Assembly: GCA_019925095.2 (NCBI GenBank)
Contig: CM034390.1
Coordinates: forward strand, 3,583,501 to 3,647,500
Source: Dendrolimus kikuchii
Lineage: Eukaryota > Arthropoda > Insecta > Lepidoptera > Lasiocampidae
Direction of reading: 5' to 3'
DNA: 64,000 nt
The notes under the pieces are model-generated. The model had not been told where the DNA came from and made no database searches. It was given only the letters and a program-made list of their open reading frames with translations. Each line of letters begins with the position of its first letter. Position 1 is the stretch's first letter. This document shows, piece after piece, positions 29,545 through 40,073 of this stretch. The position numbers and the translations under genes are program-made.

Positions 29545-30010
29545 CTTAACTCGCCGTCTCCTCCTTCTGCGAGCGTTATGCTTGCGAAGGAGGAGGTGGA
29601 ACGGGAGCGTGAGCGCACATTACTGCTCCGCTCCCGCCAAAGGAGGACGCGCCGGCGCCGGAGGGCCAGCCAGGACCTTCGGCCACCGTAAGCAGGCGCG
29701 GGTGGGGCCTCTTGGGGTATAGAGGTTCTCACACATCTGCACATGCCGTCGAGATGCGGGCGTGGCGTGTTCCGCGCGCGCTCATCTCTTTCCTCCCTTG
29801 GGGCGCGTTACAGACCGCCCCACTCCTAGAGCATCATCATGCTTGATGATGCCGGGGGATGAGTCCCCCGGCAATGGAAGAGGACTCGTGAGAGGGGCTC
29901 ACGCCTGCCAGGGCTGCGGAGAGCCTAGGTCATATACCCTGGCATAAGGCGAAGGACGGAACACCCCGGGGGTTTTAGTGGGTATCCCTAACCGGGGGTG
30001 GCAACAGCAT
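29545..30010. mobile_element. GC-rich retroposon-like block
   Basis: About 460 bp of strongly GC-rich DNA with sharp borders: GGAGGAGGTGGAACGGGAGC, GCGCCGGCGCCGGAGGG, a perfect hairpin at 29851-29872 and ACCCCGGGGGTTTTAGTGGG near the right. This composition resembles R1-like LINE 3' regions of Lepidoptera, but no motif or target duplication proves it. A 61-codon and a 67-codon frame are not convincing. Confidence 0.4.
29851..29872. repeat. Perfect 9-bp GC hairpin
   Basis: GCCGGGGGA-TGAG-TCCCCCGGC, directly preceded by ATCATCAT/ATGATGAT symmetry. Strong stem inside the GC-rich block. Confidence 0.85.
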
Positions 30011-30189
30011 GGCACCAGTTCTGTTTGGTACTAGTTTTAGGTTAACAGTTAACTTAAGTTTATCTGTTATAACTTTATGGAAACAATTGTTATTGAACTC
30101 ATAACTGGTAATCTCAGAAACCGGACATAAGTCGGTTAAAGCAATAATGAATATTTACAATACTATGTGGTAATAATCGGTGTACATAT

Positions 30190-30384
30190 GGAACGGAATG
30201 GAATTTTTTTCATAAAAATGTTCTTAAAATGAAAACTACTGGGCCAAACTATGTCAAATTTTTAGGGGACCAAATGGAAGCTATTCCGCGTCGAACAAAA
30301 AAAAGAATCACATACATAAAAAAAGCGAAAAAAAAAGATCCCGACGAATTGAGAACCTCCTCCTTTTTTTGAAGTCGGTTAAAA
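30190..30384 (-). mobile_element. GAAGTCGGTT-type element, end fragment
   Basis: Minus strand starts AACCGACTTCAAAAAAAGGA, a terminus that recurs at 37972 and 62682, then an AATTCGTCGGGATC phrase and TTTGGTCCCCTAAAAATTTG. Right two-thirds of the element is absent. Superfamily unknown. Confidence 0.6.
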
Positions 30385-32520
30385 AATAAGCGGCTTTATC
30401 GCTTAAGCCATCGGGTTCTAGGCCAAGTCAAGGAAATTCTTAGCTAATCTAACAAATATACTTGCAGCAGAAAATAATAGTTATAGTAGTAAACACTTGT
30501 ATGTATTTATAAAAACGTTCATCTATTAATTTAGCAGTATATAGACTAGGAAGCAGAAGTGGCGTGGACCTCATACGACTCGATTCTCCATAATCTACCT
30601 TTAAGAAACTAGAACAAAAAGTTGAAAGCGCTATGCATTCATTGGCGTTTACGCGTCGTGGTCGAACATATTACTGGGATCTCTATGAAATAACCAGCGA
30701 TCAAAAGCACCATGAATTTAGTGGCGCTTACGTTTTTTATTCGTGAGTATGTTATTACTGTATTTCCACACCTACTGAATGAAATAGCAATTCATAACCC
30801 GATCGGGCACCGGCTTTTGTTTCAAAATATGCGGTAAGAAAATACATAGCGAATTGACGTTTTTTTCAACAGTGGTGTAGTCTTAGTTTGAATAAAAACT
30901 TGAATTTGAATTTAGCGAACCATGATATTAATATTTTTTATGAAACTCAATCGTCGTTCAACGGGCACATTTCGATTAACTTGCAACATATCAATGTCGC
31001 ACAAAACTACACCGAGTACAAACTTATGTAGTGGAACACTTACAAGCCAATAGATGGCGCTGTACAATAATTGAAGACGCAAAGACTATATACAAATTTC
31101 CAACAATACAGATGGTCCTAGGCCTGCAAGGAACAACAATAGCCTCGCTGGAAGATCTTCCTTTGGGACGGAGGAGCATTCCAGTTCGCTCCTCCACCGT
31201 ATACGGGTCACCCTAAATTAGACTTGGGTAGGACATGATTTTAAAATGAGTTTGTAAGAGTAACAAGACATTTTGTACTGAACCAGTACAATGTATCACT
31301 TCAAATGAGGCGACGAGATTTGTATGATTTGTACCGCGGCAGTACATTTGAAACGATTAGGCCGGTGAGGCGATGAGCGTCATTCCCTCATTTGTCCCGT
31401 ACAAAACTTCTATCTTGTTCGGAAATGTTCGTTAAGAATCGGATGTGATCGGCCTCGGTCATCTCATTTTACTAGCAGTCGTACATGTCATGTCACTTTT
31501 TGTCATGTGAATATCCGTAGAGGCGTTATTGTACTATTGTAGCATAAGCCTCGTTCCGTCCTTCGTACACTTGAGGTGACTGGTAATACATTGACATAAT
31601 ATTGGAGCATTACTTTTTTAGATTTTTTGGGCTCGTACGTGTCCGACTCAACTCTACCCTAAATAAATTACACCACTCAGCATTCTACCACTTTTGTTTC
31701 GTTCGCCAACGGAATGTTGCACAAAACTGATTAATTGTATCGTATATCCGATCTGATGCAGATTAACAATCACCAATTAATTTTAGTTTGGCCGCTGTCA
31801 CTTTGTCCGTAGATAACGCTGTGGACTTGCTGCCGTGTGACATTTCGCTACTTGTAGTGCAACACTCATTGTCTTGTCTCATTTCAACACCCTGCATTTA
31901 GATATTGTTCTGTTAGAGTGATATTTGGAAGCCGGTGTGTCAGGTTGTTAGTATTGTGTGTCTGTATATTAGTTATAGTTTTTAAACAGCTCTAATAGGC
32001 ATTAACCTACATACTAGAGGGACACTTGAAGTGCATTGATATGACTCATGATATTATAAGATAATAAATTTAATAGCATTAAGTAATGCGTGTCTATAAC
32101 TGTCATGATGAATAATTGCAATCAGAAATTCAGCTCAATGGATTGTGAAATTTGGCTGTAACTCTAATCTATAGTTTATTGATATTTCATCAACATATTG
32201 TAATACACAGAAGTAAGATATATTTTATTCAGGACAAAAACAATACAGAATATTATTATCAAACAGTAAAACAATAGACACAGAATAATTGGACCCAGGC
32301 TCAGTATATGCTGAACAATTAAGACCAGCGCTGTTCTTTCGCATTCCTGGGACCAGCAAGTGAAGTCAAGAAGGACAATACAACACAAATAATAATACAT
32401 AATGCAATTAAATAATGATAAAACTATAACGTACGTAACACAACAAAACATACAAAATAATATAATTTAAAAATTACAAATAAACTTACTACCTCAAAGT
32501 ATAGTGCATGTTGTTATTAT
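30385..32520. other. 2.1 kb without recognisable features
   Basis: Contains two small hairpins (GGAGGAGC...GCTCCTCC near 31170; TTGTACTG-AAC-CAGTACAA near 31275) and a short AATAAAAACTTGAATTTGAA LINE-tail-like scrap near 30890. A 61-codon plus frame (31031) and a 91-codon minus frame (32176-32451, hydrophobic) carry no motif. Confidence 0.45.
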
Positions 32521-32892
32521 TGTTACGACTTTAGCGGGACTCGAATTAAAATGCCGTTAGAATTATTATAGAGTTCATTAGAACTATACAAACACGTATA
32601 ACACAAGTACAAATATAACCGAACGCAACAAATCCAAACGTAATGCAGAAGGCCGTAATTTAATAAAACGCGCAACGTCCGTCACTGTTAGATTCCCGAT
32701 TGTACACACGTCACGCCCGCATCGAAATCGTCGCTCAACTGCCTCCTCTCTCTATCAGGCCGTCGTTTTATACTTCACAGATGCAATAGAATCCGCAACA
32801 CCTGGCTAATGATACTAAAGAGCGAGTACAATAGGACAATAGGCTATTCTCCACAATAATTAGAAACGTATGCCAATAAATAAGTGAACAAA
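32521..32892 (-). mobile_element. Family K LTR copy 3, truncated
   Basis: TGTTACGACTTTAGCGGGAC start (the 3' end of the sense strand), TTAGAATTATTATAGAG, and the AACACGTATAACAC-type blocks of the family. The other end is lost where a different LINE tail begins, so TG...CA pairing cannot be checked. Confidence 0.75.
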
Positions 32893-32962
32893 AGAAGAGG
32901 CATATTGTGCCGACCCCAAATAATTGGGATATGGTGAAAGAAAAGAGAGAGAGAGAGAGAGC
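32893..32962 (+). mobile_element. LINE 3' tail with (GA)n
   Basis: ATTGTGCCGACCCCAAATAA, TTGGGATATGG and an (AGAG)n end. The CCGACCCCAA...TTGGGATA motif is typical of another lepidopteran LINE 3' end; only the tail is here. Confidence 0.5.
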
Positions 32963-33314
32963 TCGTTGTCTTCTTATTGTCTTAGTGTAGAAAATCGTTT
33001 CTATTCAATCATCCAAAGTAATACATACGGTTGATTCATCAAAATTGAAAGACAGAAATGACTGAAAATTTGATGAAAATTCAAAAGGTTGTTTAAATGT
33101 TAATTAATGTTTGTTTTTCTTTTGTTTCTCCGACCACTAAACATAGCACGACTTGTATAGTACGCGGTTTTCGAGCGTTTCTGACCTTGGCCTTTTTCCT
33201 TCTCTTCAAGGCCAGGAAGTGAATTGTTAAGATATAAAAAGATTGAATGAAACGAATGAATAATGCAATGCATCTCTAGAGTTATGTTTTACGATTTTAT
33301 CAAATACATACGTT
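32963..33314. other. Nothing recognised
   Basis: About 350 bp, no supported element. Confidence 0.4.
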
Positions 33315-33321
33315 TACATAT

Positions 33322-33573
33322 TGACGGCCTCTGTGGTTGAGCGGGCTAAGCCCGTGCCGGTCTACCTCGCTGCAACGCAAAGGCTCCGGGTTCGATTCCT
33401 GGTATAGTAAATTTCGGAAACGTATTTTCTCCGTTATTTACTATGGTCTGGGTGTCTGGGATCGGCCCCAGAGTAGTCCGTTGTACATTACCCATAACAC
33501 AAGCGTAACTTGCTTAATTTGGGGATATACAATGTGTGTGTTTGTCTGCCGATTATTATTATTATTATTATTA
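33322..33573 (+). mobile_element. Family T tRNA-derived SINE, best copy
   Basis: ACGGCCTCTGTGGTTGAGCG, then CTCCGGGTTCGATTCCTGGT with a full B box, a body (TTTCTCCGTTATTTACTATG, CCATAACACAAGCGTAACTT) and an (ATT)n tail. TACATAT at 33315-33321 and 33574-33580 is a likely 7-bp target duplication. Other copies at 28150, 35396 and 48815 (minus) show the family is dispersed. Confidence 0.88.
33386..33400 (+). promoter_or_regulatory. Pol III B box of SINE T
   Basis: GGGTTCGATTCC matches the tRNA-type consensus GGTTCGANTCC; the A-box-like TGGTTGAGCGGG lies upstream at about 33335. Confidence 0.75.
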
Positions 33574-33956
33574 TACATATACGTCAAAGGTATTACAATA
33601 AGTCAGTGCGTAGATGTAAAGCCTGATTAACATTTGAATTGGTGTAGGAAACCCACATAGACACTGGCTCTGTGGAAGCCTCATTACTTCATAATAAAAC
33701 CATGTGTTTAATAATATTGTCAGTTACTATTGAACTGTTGATGTGAAATATTATATTTCATTAATACAAAATATAGTCCAAGCGAAGTGAATTTTTCATT
33801 ACTATTGGTCGCCTGTGGTCGAAATTCGATTCCATAATAATTAATGCCAAAGATTATACTTCTATAATCACAGATTTCCCCAAGGCTACACTGTTGGTTG
33901 GACTTTAAAAATAAACAAAAGAGTATATATTCGTCGCTTCTTCTCTATATAAACTA

Positions 33957-33997
33957 CTAGAGTTTACCCCGCGGCTGCGCCGCGGGTCAACCTCTAG
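33957..33997. repeat. 41-nt palindrome bounded by CTAG
   Basis: CTAGAGTTTACCCCGCGGC-TGC-GCCGCGGGTCAACCTCTAG: 19-base arms with four mismatches and a 3-base loop. It begins and ends with CTAG, like two Helitron 3' ends face to face. Confidence 0.85.
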
Positions 33998-34167
33998 TGC
34001 GTATCTCTTGTTTAAAAAGAAAGTGGTACAGGTTACATTGTATTAAATTTGTATGTATTTGCCCCTGAAAGATTCATTTCATTTTATATCGCAAACTATA
34101 CCACACCCGTCTATATGTAAACTACATAAATGACAAAACTTGACAAAAATGACAAAATAGATAACAT

Positions 34168-34258
34168 GGTCCAAGTGGACCCAGTAGACCCAGTGGACCC
34201 AGTGGACCCAGTGGACCCAGTGGACCCAGTGGACAAAATGGACAAAATGGACAAAATC
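34168..34258. repeat. 9-bp minisatellite
   Basis: Units GTGGACCCA (about seven, one with GTAGACCCA) followed by three ATGGACAAA units. Looser TGACAAAA repeats precede it at 34131-34161. Confidence 0.95.
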
Positions 34259-34950
34259 ACAAAACCTGTCCTAGTTTCCGGGATAAACTTTACATAAATC
34301 TATCCCAAAATGTATCCCATTATCCGGGATAAAAAGTATCCCTTGGGCACTCTCGGTATTCAAATTATATATGTACCGAGTTTCAGCCAAATCGGTCCAA
34401 TAGTCTTTCCATAAAAGGATAACAAACAAAAAGACAAATATACTTTTATCCCGGAAACTATCCCATTTTCCGGGATAAAAAGTATCCTATGTTCATTCTC
34501 CAGTATTTCCAGTCCAGTCCAGTAGTTTTTACGTGAAAACGGAACAGACAGACAGACAGACAGACAGACAGAGTTACTTTCGCATTTATAATATTAATAG
34601 GGATAAGTGTACGAAATTTCATACACCTCCGTCCGCGCAATTTTCGTAAAAAGTGGTACAAAGATTTTGCTTCATGTATTAATATATAGATAGCTAAGCA
34701 GTAGCAATTATTGCAGTCTGCCGAAATAGATGTTTTAAATAATTAGTTAAGTAGTTAGGTAACTTGCGAATACGTCCTTATCGTCGTTCGAACACATTAC
34801 TTAATCGATACCTTATTACTTAACTGGAAATTGTATGTTCAAAGCAGGGTTTGAAATACCGGTAAAATTATGGTATCGTTATATTATGAAAATTAGGAAT
34901 CAGTAAAAAAATAAAGAACGTTATAAAACCTAACATTATTTGTAGACCAT

Positions 34951-34972
34951 TTTACCGTTAATTAACGGTAAA
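34951..34972. repeat. 22-nt perfect palindrome
   Basis: TTTACCGTTAATTAACGGTAAA, within an AT-rich ACCGGTA/TAACGGTA-rich region that may be a decayed hAT-like element starting CAGGGTTTGAAATACCGG near 34854. No second end found. Confidence 0.6.
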
Positions 34973-34979
34973 TTATTAA

Positions 34980-35240
34980 TTAATAATAATAATAATAATA
35001 ATAATTCTTTATTTACTCTCACACTAACAATAATTAAATTAGTAACAATTTTTTTTTTCTTATAAACTGAAATGGTGAGAGCCTGGTGTCAGTTAAAGGA
35101 ATAATCCTGTGTTACTGATCACCAGCCTCTTTCTCCCCGGAAAAACCAGCTAAAGAATTTGTGATAAATATTGTGTAATTAAGTGTAGTTATGTGTGCCT
35201 GTGTCAGTATGTGAATAGTAATGGATGTTTATAAAATAAG
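34980..35240 (-). mobile_element. LINE 3' UTR with (AAT)n tail
   Basis: (AAT)n then TTCTTTATTTACTCTCACAC on the plus strand reads as a reversed poly-signal plus microsatellite tail. The body has GCCTGGTGTCAGTTAAAGGA and ATCACCAGCCTCTTTC, the UTR style of lepidopteran LINEs. 5'-truncated. Confidence 0.5.
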
Positions 35241-35395
35241 AATTACATAAATGTAATAAATAAATAAATGACAAATAAGTCATAATAATTAAATATAACG
35301 TTAATATTATTTTTATCGATAATTTTACCGTTATATGTTTCGTTACTATCGACGCTCTTGTTCATTCGCAAAGATCGTCAAACAGCATTAAATAA

Positions 35396-35627
35396 ATAAA
35401 TAATCGGCGGACAATTACAATTATTGTATATCCCCAACTTAAGCAAGTTACGTTTGTGTTATGGGATTTGTACAACGGACTACACTGCGGCCGATCACCC
35501 AGACCATAATAAATAACGGAGAAAAATCGTTTTCCGAAATATACCGTAAAAGGAATCGAACCCGGAGCCTTTGCGTTGCAGTGAGGTAGGCCGGCAAAGA
35601 CTTAGCCCGCTCAACCACAAAGGCCGT
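35396..35627 (-). mobile_element. Family T tRNA-derived SINE
   Basis: Minus strand: ACGGCCTTTGTGGTTGAGCG head, CTCCGGGTTCGATTCCTTTT B-box region, CGTTATTTATTATGGTC and an ATTTATTTATTTAAT tail. More diverged than the 33322 copy. Confidence 0.82.
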
Positions 35628-35653
35628 CAATATCGGTATTATACATATAATAA

Positions 35654-35846
35654 TCTATACTAATATTATAAAGAGGTAAAATTTGTGACGTTGTAGGGGG
35701 TAATCTCTGGATCTACAAAACCGATTTTAAAAATTCTTTTACTGTTGGAAAGCTACGTTAACAGTGAGTGTCACAGGCTTTATAACATGACGCTACATAC
35801 CACGGGAGCGGGACAGAGCGCAGGTGAAACCGCGCCGGGCCGCTAG
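35654..35846 (+). mobile_element. Short Helitron-like element, 193 bp
   Basis: A|TCTATACTAATATTATAAAG ... CGCGCCGGGCCGCTAG|T. The GATTTTAAAAATTCTTTTAC phrase and GAAAGCTACG are shared with 51772 and 55490. Non-coding. Confidence 0.75.
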
Positions 35847-36507
35847 TTAATAATATATATAAATACGGCATTGATGTCAATATCCTCTGCATATGATTAT
35901 CCACGCGATTAACTTTCAAATAACATTACAATTTATTTAGACGTTTGTTGATTGTTCCGTAATACGGAATAATGTAAAAATATCGGTAAGTTTAACGTTA
36001 AGCATACAATCGTTAATGTTATATTTAACGTAACATTTCTGTACCGGAATCCGGCTAGCCGCATAATGTATATGAGGCTTTAGTATATAAATTCTTGAGA
36101 GTTCTGTCATAAGTTCATAGCACAGCGGCAGTCCACTTTCTCTTGTGTAATAATAATCACCGGTTTATCATGAATAATTAAAATAATTATATTAGCATAA
36201 AATTTATTCGCCCATTGTATTTAATCGGGCAATAAACGTGATTTATTGTTTCGGGTATCAATTAAACAGGAGTAATGTTAACCCGCCGGGGTGCTGCGGG
36301 TTGCGCGCGAGCACGTTGCGACATTGTCAAACAATGGCTAGTAAATATGGCAATGTTGCACCGCCGTTCGTCGGTCGGTGCAACACTCAGTTCATTATAT
36401 CTCGCCCACGCGTGATTGCTTCGGCTAGTGATGGCCACGAAACTATTTCTAATAGGAACTAAGAATGCATTTTGAAATAAGTACATTAATTTTCATTTTT
36501 ATTAATT
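35847..36507. other. Nothing recognised; local GC patch
   Basis: 36280-36420 is GC-richer (GGGTGCTGCGGGTTGCGCGC) with open frames on both strands, as in the unexplained patch near 1.9 kb. No motif. Confidence 0.4.
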
Positions 36508-36577
36508 ACCCTACCACCTGGCTATGGGTTGTTTTGTGGCCTCTTACGACAGGCCGCCTCTTTCCTGCACGGATATG
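36508..36577 (-). mobile_element. Family C fragment
   Basis: Minus strand GCAGGAAAGAGGCGGCCTGT through CCAGGTGGTAGGGT: the 5' quarter of the family, with a small deletion. Confidence 0.6.
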
Positions 36578-37093
36578 AAAGCATAGTAAGATATAGGACT
36601 CGACCATTAGACGCGTAGTTATGTACAGTGCTCATTTTCATTCATATTCATGACCTTCAAGATACTCCAAAACTCTCGCGAATATCCTTTTATATAATAT
36701 GAATAATGCAAATCGATTCGTCGCACTATTTTCTAGTCGATAAATTGAACCGGTTTAAAATATTCATATCAGTTTATCACCACTTGCTCACAATAAAAAA
36801 CTAGAATCTAATATGATTTTATATATCGCTTACATTCTATCGAAGATTCTAATGGGTTCCTCTTATGAAATAATAATATTCAATACTAGCGGTCGCTCAC
36901 GACTTTCTTTGCGTTTGTTCCAAATGCGTTTACACCAATTGTGAACATTGCCTGCCTTCGGGTCGCGCACCCGTTGATAACGCGTGTTATTCGCTTCGGG
37001 CACGTCGCACCGCCGGACACCATGACATGACTCATAGTGGTGGCGTTTCAACTTGCCACTAATAATCGTTATATTTTCTGTGATTTATATAAT
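36578..37093. other. Nothing recognised
   Basis: About 500 bp without supported features; a 62-codon minus frame at 36863 shows no motif. Confidence 0.4.
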
Positions 37094-37101
37094 CTCTATA
37101 C

Positions 37102-37538
37102 TAAGGATGTCATGGAGTTCCGTAATCGAAATTACCGGTTATCCAAAATAACCGAATCCGATATAAAAGTTTCAAATAATTCCGGATAGGGGCGGAGTTT
37201 AAATCAGGCACACTATGACAGATTTTTATTTTCCCAATCCAACCAACACATGTGCCTCACGCGTACCTCCATTGTTTATTATTTCTATTGCTTAGACCTA
37301 GCCAGTCAGTAATTTACTCTTATGGGATTACATTTACATAAATAATATAACAACTGTCGTTTTACTTGTATAATTTCTTCAAAATCTAATATCCGTAACT
37401 AACGCATAATCCGAAATAATTTCATATCTGTAACTAACTAAGGGAAATCCAAATTAATTTCATATCCGTAACGGCGTCTCAAATTCATATATTCGTATCC
37501 ATATCCAAATTTAAATTTTCATATCCATAACATCTCTA
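37102..37538. mobile_element. hAT-type non-autonomous element
   Basis: Ends TAAGGATGTCATGGA and, inverted, TAGAGATGTTATGGA. Flanks CTCTATAC (37094-37101) and CTTTATAC (37539-37546) are an 8-bp duplication with one mismatch. The interior is rich in CCGTAAC and AACCGAATCC phrases. No transposase. Confidence 0.65.
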
Positions 37539-37546
37539 CTTTATAC

Positions 37547-37971
37547 TACATGTTATTCTGTTGTATTTCAGTAGTTTTTGAGTGAAATAATAACGAGAAT
37601 CAACCCATTCTCACAAAATTTCTATGAATACCTGTGTTAGATTGATTGTAGTGACTACATAATAATTTTTTGGTGAATGCCATTAGCCATTTTAGTTAAT
37701 CCAGTTTGACGGACATCTGTATAATTTGGGATTATATATTTTAAAAAGCGATATAACTTCGGTAATCGCATTGTAACATTTCCCAACACTATGTTACACA
37801 GTAGGCGTCATGTAGGTCGCACATAGTACCGTTCTAATCCTGCTTTAAGCTTGGGATTACAGCCTCAAGCTGCACTTTTGTTTGACACATTCCAGCCCTG
37901 CAATTATAATTTGATTGATATATTAGTTTCCTCTGAAGCCAGCAAAACCGTACAACCTATTGAGACGGATT
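37547..37971. other. Nothing recognised
   Basis: AT-rich with no supported element. Confidence 0.4.
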
Positions 37972-38340
37972 TTTAACCGACTTCCAAAAGGAGGAGGCGC
38001 TTAATTCGATTGTAGGTTTTTGTAAGTTTTTTTGTTATTGAGCGCCTACACTCTTTATTAAGCAAACTGTATACGCGTGCCAGTAGTACAATTTCTACAG
38101 ACGCTTAAAATATTATTTCTAAAACTATTCAAGCAACTATAAAGTAGAATTTTTTCAACAAAAAATAAAACCGCCATCAAACTTAAAAATCAAAAAATGA
38201 ATATTCTCTACAACATCTTGAAGTCGGTGACAAGTAAAACATAAACAACAAAATTGCAAAATGCGCCGACTTCAAGATGTTGTAGACGAGATTGATTTTT
38301 TGCCTTTTTTTAGTTTGAAGTCCTTTTGTTAAATAAGAAA
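37972..38340 (+). mobile_element. GAAGTCGGTT-type hairpin element, copy 1
   Basis: Begins AACCGACTTCCAAAAGGAGG and carries a long hairpin whose arms contain the terminal motif again (GAAGTCGG). The right end TTTGAAGTCCTTTTGTTAAA is a decayed inverse of the left. Other copies at 30190 and 62682. Confidence 0.65.
38208..38285. repeat. 20-bp perfect hairpin
   Basis: Arms CTACAACATCTTGAAGTCGG (38208-38227) and its exact complement at 38266-38285, 38-base loop with AAGTAAAACATAAA. Homologous to the hairpin at 63037-63128. Confidence 0.92.
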
Positions 38341-39103
38341 TATGGGTATCCATATTGGTAGGTACACCATGCAACTTCCAGTACCCCCCGCTCCTTTATT
38401 TGAAAATCAATTTGAAATTTATTGTAACATGTGTCATCTACTCGATCACCATTTAAGTATCAATGAGTATAATCCTAACTATTCGTATGTCTCTATAGAC
38501 CACGCGTCTATAAATGGCCCGGACTTTTGGAGGCCACTTCACAAATTTAATGTAAATGTGGCGTGACGCTGGCCGGCGATTATCCTTGTCTACATACACC
38601 ATATAAAAATGCACCCAGGGACAAGCCTCGCTTAGTGTAGTATTGTAGGGAATGAGAACAAAAGGTACCGGGCTATCGGGATGAAGTGCTAGTGGTACTA
38701 GGGACCTGGGCTATGGGGACTATGGCGTCTGCCAGTCGCAATTTTCGGGGAACGTGGAAAAAATGGGCAGACGGTGACTCGCCACTCCTAGCATGGGCCC
38801 CAAAAAATGCCGTACAAAATTGGTGACGGGCAAACATGGATGTACGTGTCTAAAGGGTGTGGAAGAGATGGGTTGCAGGTTCATCGAGATTACTTCCCAT
38901 GTTATGCCATTTATCACTTCCATGTCTGGAGCTTGAGTCTTAGCTGTAGCGATTTCAACTCGGTGCCGGGCTGGTTAAGGCAAGCACGGAGGCGGGGAGG
39001 GGGGCTTGCCTTGACACCTCCCCCCCCCCCCCGGAGATGGTTACGAAGTGTTGCTAATCACCTAGCGCTTCGCCGTAAAGTCCCTCTGCGGGTTATAATT
39101 AAT
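38341..39103. other. Unassigned block with small ORFs and poly-C
   Basis: A 74-codon plus frame (38342-38566) includes CNMCHLLDHHLSINEY, a C-x2-C-x4-H-H arrangement, but is otherwise unknown. The following 450 bp is GC-richer. An inverted repeat AAGGCAAGC/GCTTGCCTT spans 38977-39012, just before a 13-C run at 39020-39032. Possibly an unrecognised retroelement end. Confidence 0.4.
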
Positions 39104-39438
39104 TCATTATTATAATTGCGAATGTGAGTTTATTTATTGGTGACACTTTCACGCCTTAACTATACAACAGATCGTCGCCAAATTTTGAGGACTTAGGGTA
39201 CCTTTCATCCAGAAAAAAATTCCCGAGGGATAGACGAATATAGTTTTATTGACGCCACTGTAGCATTTCACTGACAAATACCTCGTCATGGCAACGACAA
39301 TGACAACCGCAATTTTAATACGTAGCTCTCACGGTTAGTTCCACCTTTGCTAGGTGACGTTAAGAGTATTTTGAATAAAAAAACATTTTTGACAAAAAAA
39401 TTTGATTGACGCGAGCGAAGTCCGCGTACAAATGCTAG
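39104..39438 (+). mobile_element. Helitron-like element, 335 bp
   Basis: TTCATTATTATAATTGCGAA start, GTGACACTTTCACGCCTTAA and a GACGCGAGCGAAGTCCGCG then AAATGCTAG end. The CGCG..CGCG stretch supplies the 3' hairpin. The base after CTAG is A, not T, so the target rule is not perfectly met. Confidence 0.6.
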
Positions 39439-39765
39439 AAGTGGTAAAAATCAAAGCAACGACTTAATATTAGGGAGAAAAAAACCATTACTCTTATAAA
39501 TTCCAAAGCGAAAATCTTAATTAACACAATTAAAATCGATAGACCAAAAAAAATTTAGAGCAACTCGCTGTAATACCTACAATATAACATTGACGTAAAC
39601 TAGGCCAATACCTTATTACACACGTTAATATTTCGAACAGAAACCTTATGCCTTGCTATATGATTAATCTAGACAACTCATATTGCACAGAACTAATGAA
39701 TGACAGATGGAAGTCAGAAACTAGTGCAATCATCTGGAATCACGAATCTAAATATAGTGGAAGGA
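39439..39765. other. Nothing recognised
   Basis: AT-rich; a GTGGAAGGATG purine-rich stretch at the right edge could be a polypurine tract of the following LTR candidate. Confidence 0.4.
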
Positions 39766-39957
39766 TGTAACAGTTATATAGGAGAACTGTAATACACATC
39801 TAACAACCTAAATTATATTAATATGTGCCTAATTATGTATCCACTATCTATGTTATACCTAGGTGTTATAAATGTTAAACATTGTCTTAAAATAAACGAG
39901 TATTATTCCAACGTTGTTTGGTTTCACTTGTTTCCCATTTCGATAGCCGTTGCAACA
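39766..39957 (+). mobile_element. Possible short LTR
   Basis: TGTAACAG...GTTGCAACA gives TG...CA ends with partial inversion, 192 bp long, preceded by a purine-rich tract and containing AAAATAAACG as a polyadenylation-type signal. No pair or target duplication is visible, so this is tentative. Confidence 0.35.
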
Positions 39958-40073
39958 GATCAATGGTGAATAAGATTCAAAACAAAATTTGAATCTTATA
40001 TTATAAACAGTTTGAAGTCTATCCTCTGTTTCAGGTAATATATCCTACTCTCTTTATTCTAGGAATGGTAAGA

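Larger units (their letters stand above)
33957..34603 (-). mobile_element. Minisatellite-bearing Helitron-like element, copy B
   Basis: Minus-strand ends TCCCTATTAATATTATAAAT and GGGGTAAACTCTAG, as in copy A. It lies between A and T within a family J element; joining the flanks gives ACACTTA|TAGTTTATA, which matches the uninterrupted ACATTTATAGTTCAT at 24480. No bases were duplicated. It is 647 bp, carries a 9-bp array at 34168-34258 and has an extra inverted CTAG end at the right of its 3' hairpin. Confidence 0.88.
33802..34690 (-). mobile_element. Family J Helitron-like element split by another
   Basis: On the minus strand: TCTATATATTAATACATGAA (after A at the 34691 complement), GAAAATTGCGCGGACGGAGG, then the insert, then GAAGAAGCGACGAATATATA and the GTCGAA...TTCGAC end region finishing in AATAG. 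The insert occupies 33957-34603. Confidence 0.75.

Noticed and set aside
38208..38285. Host microRNA gene
   Set aside because: The hairpin lies inside a mobile element with a second copy at 63037-63128, and the arms contain the element's terminal motif.
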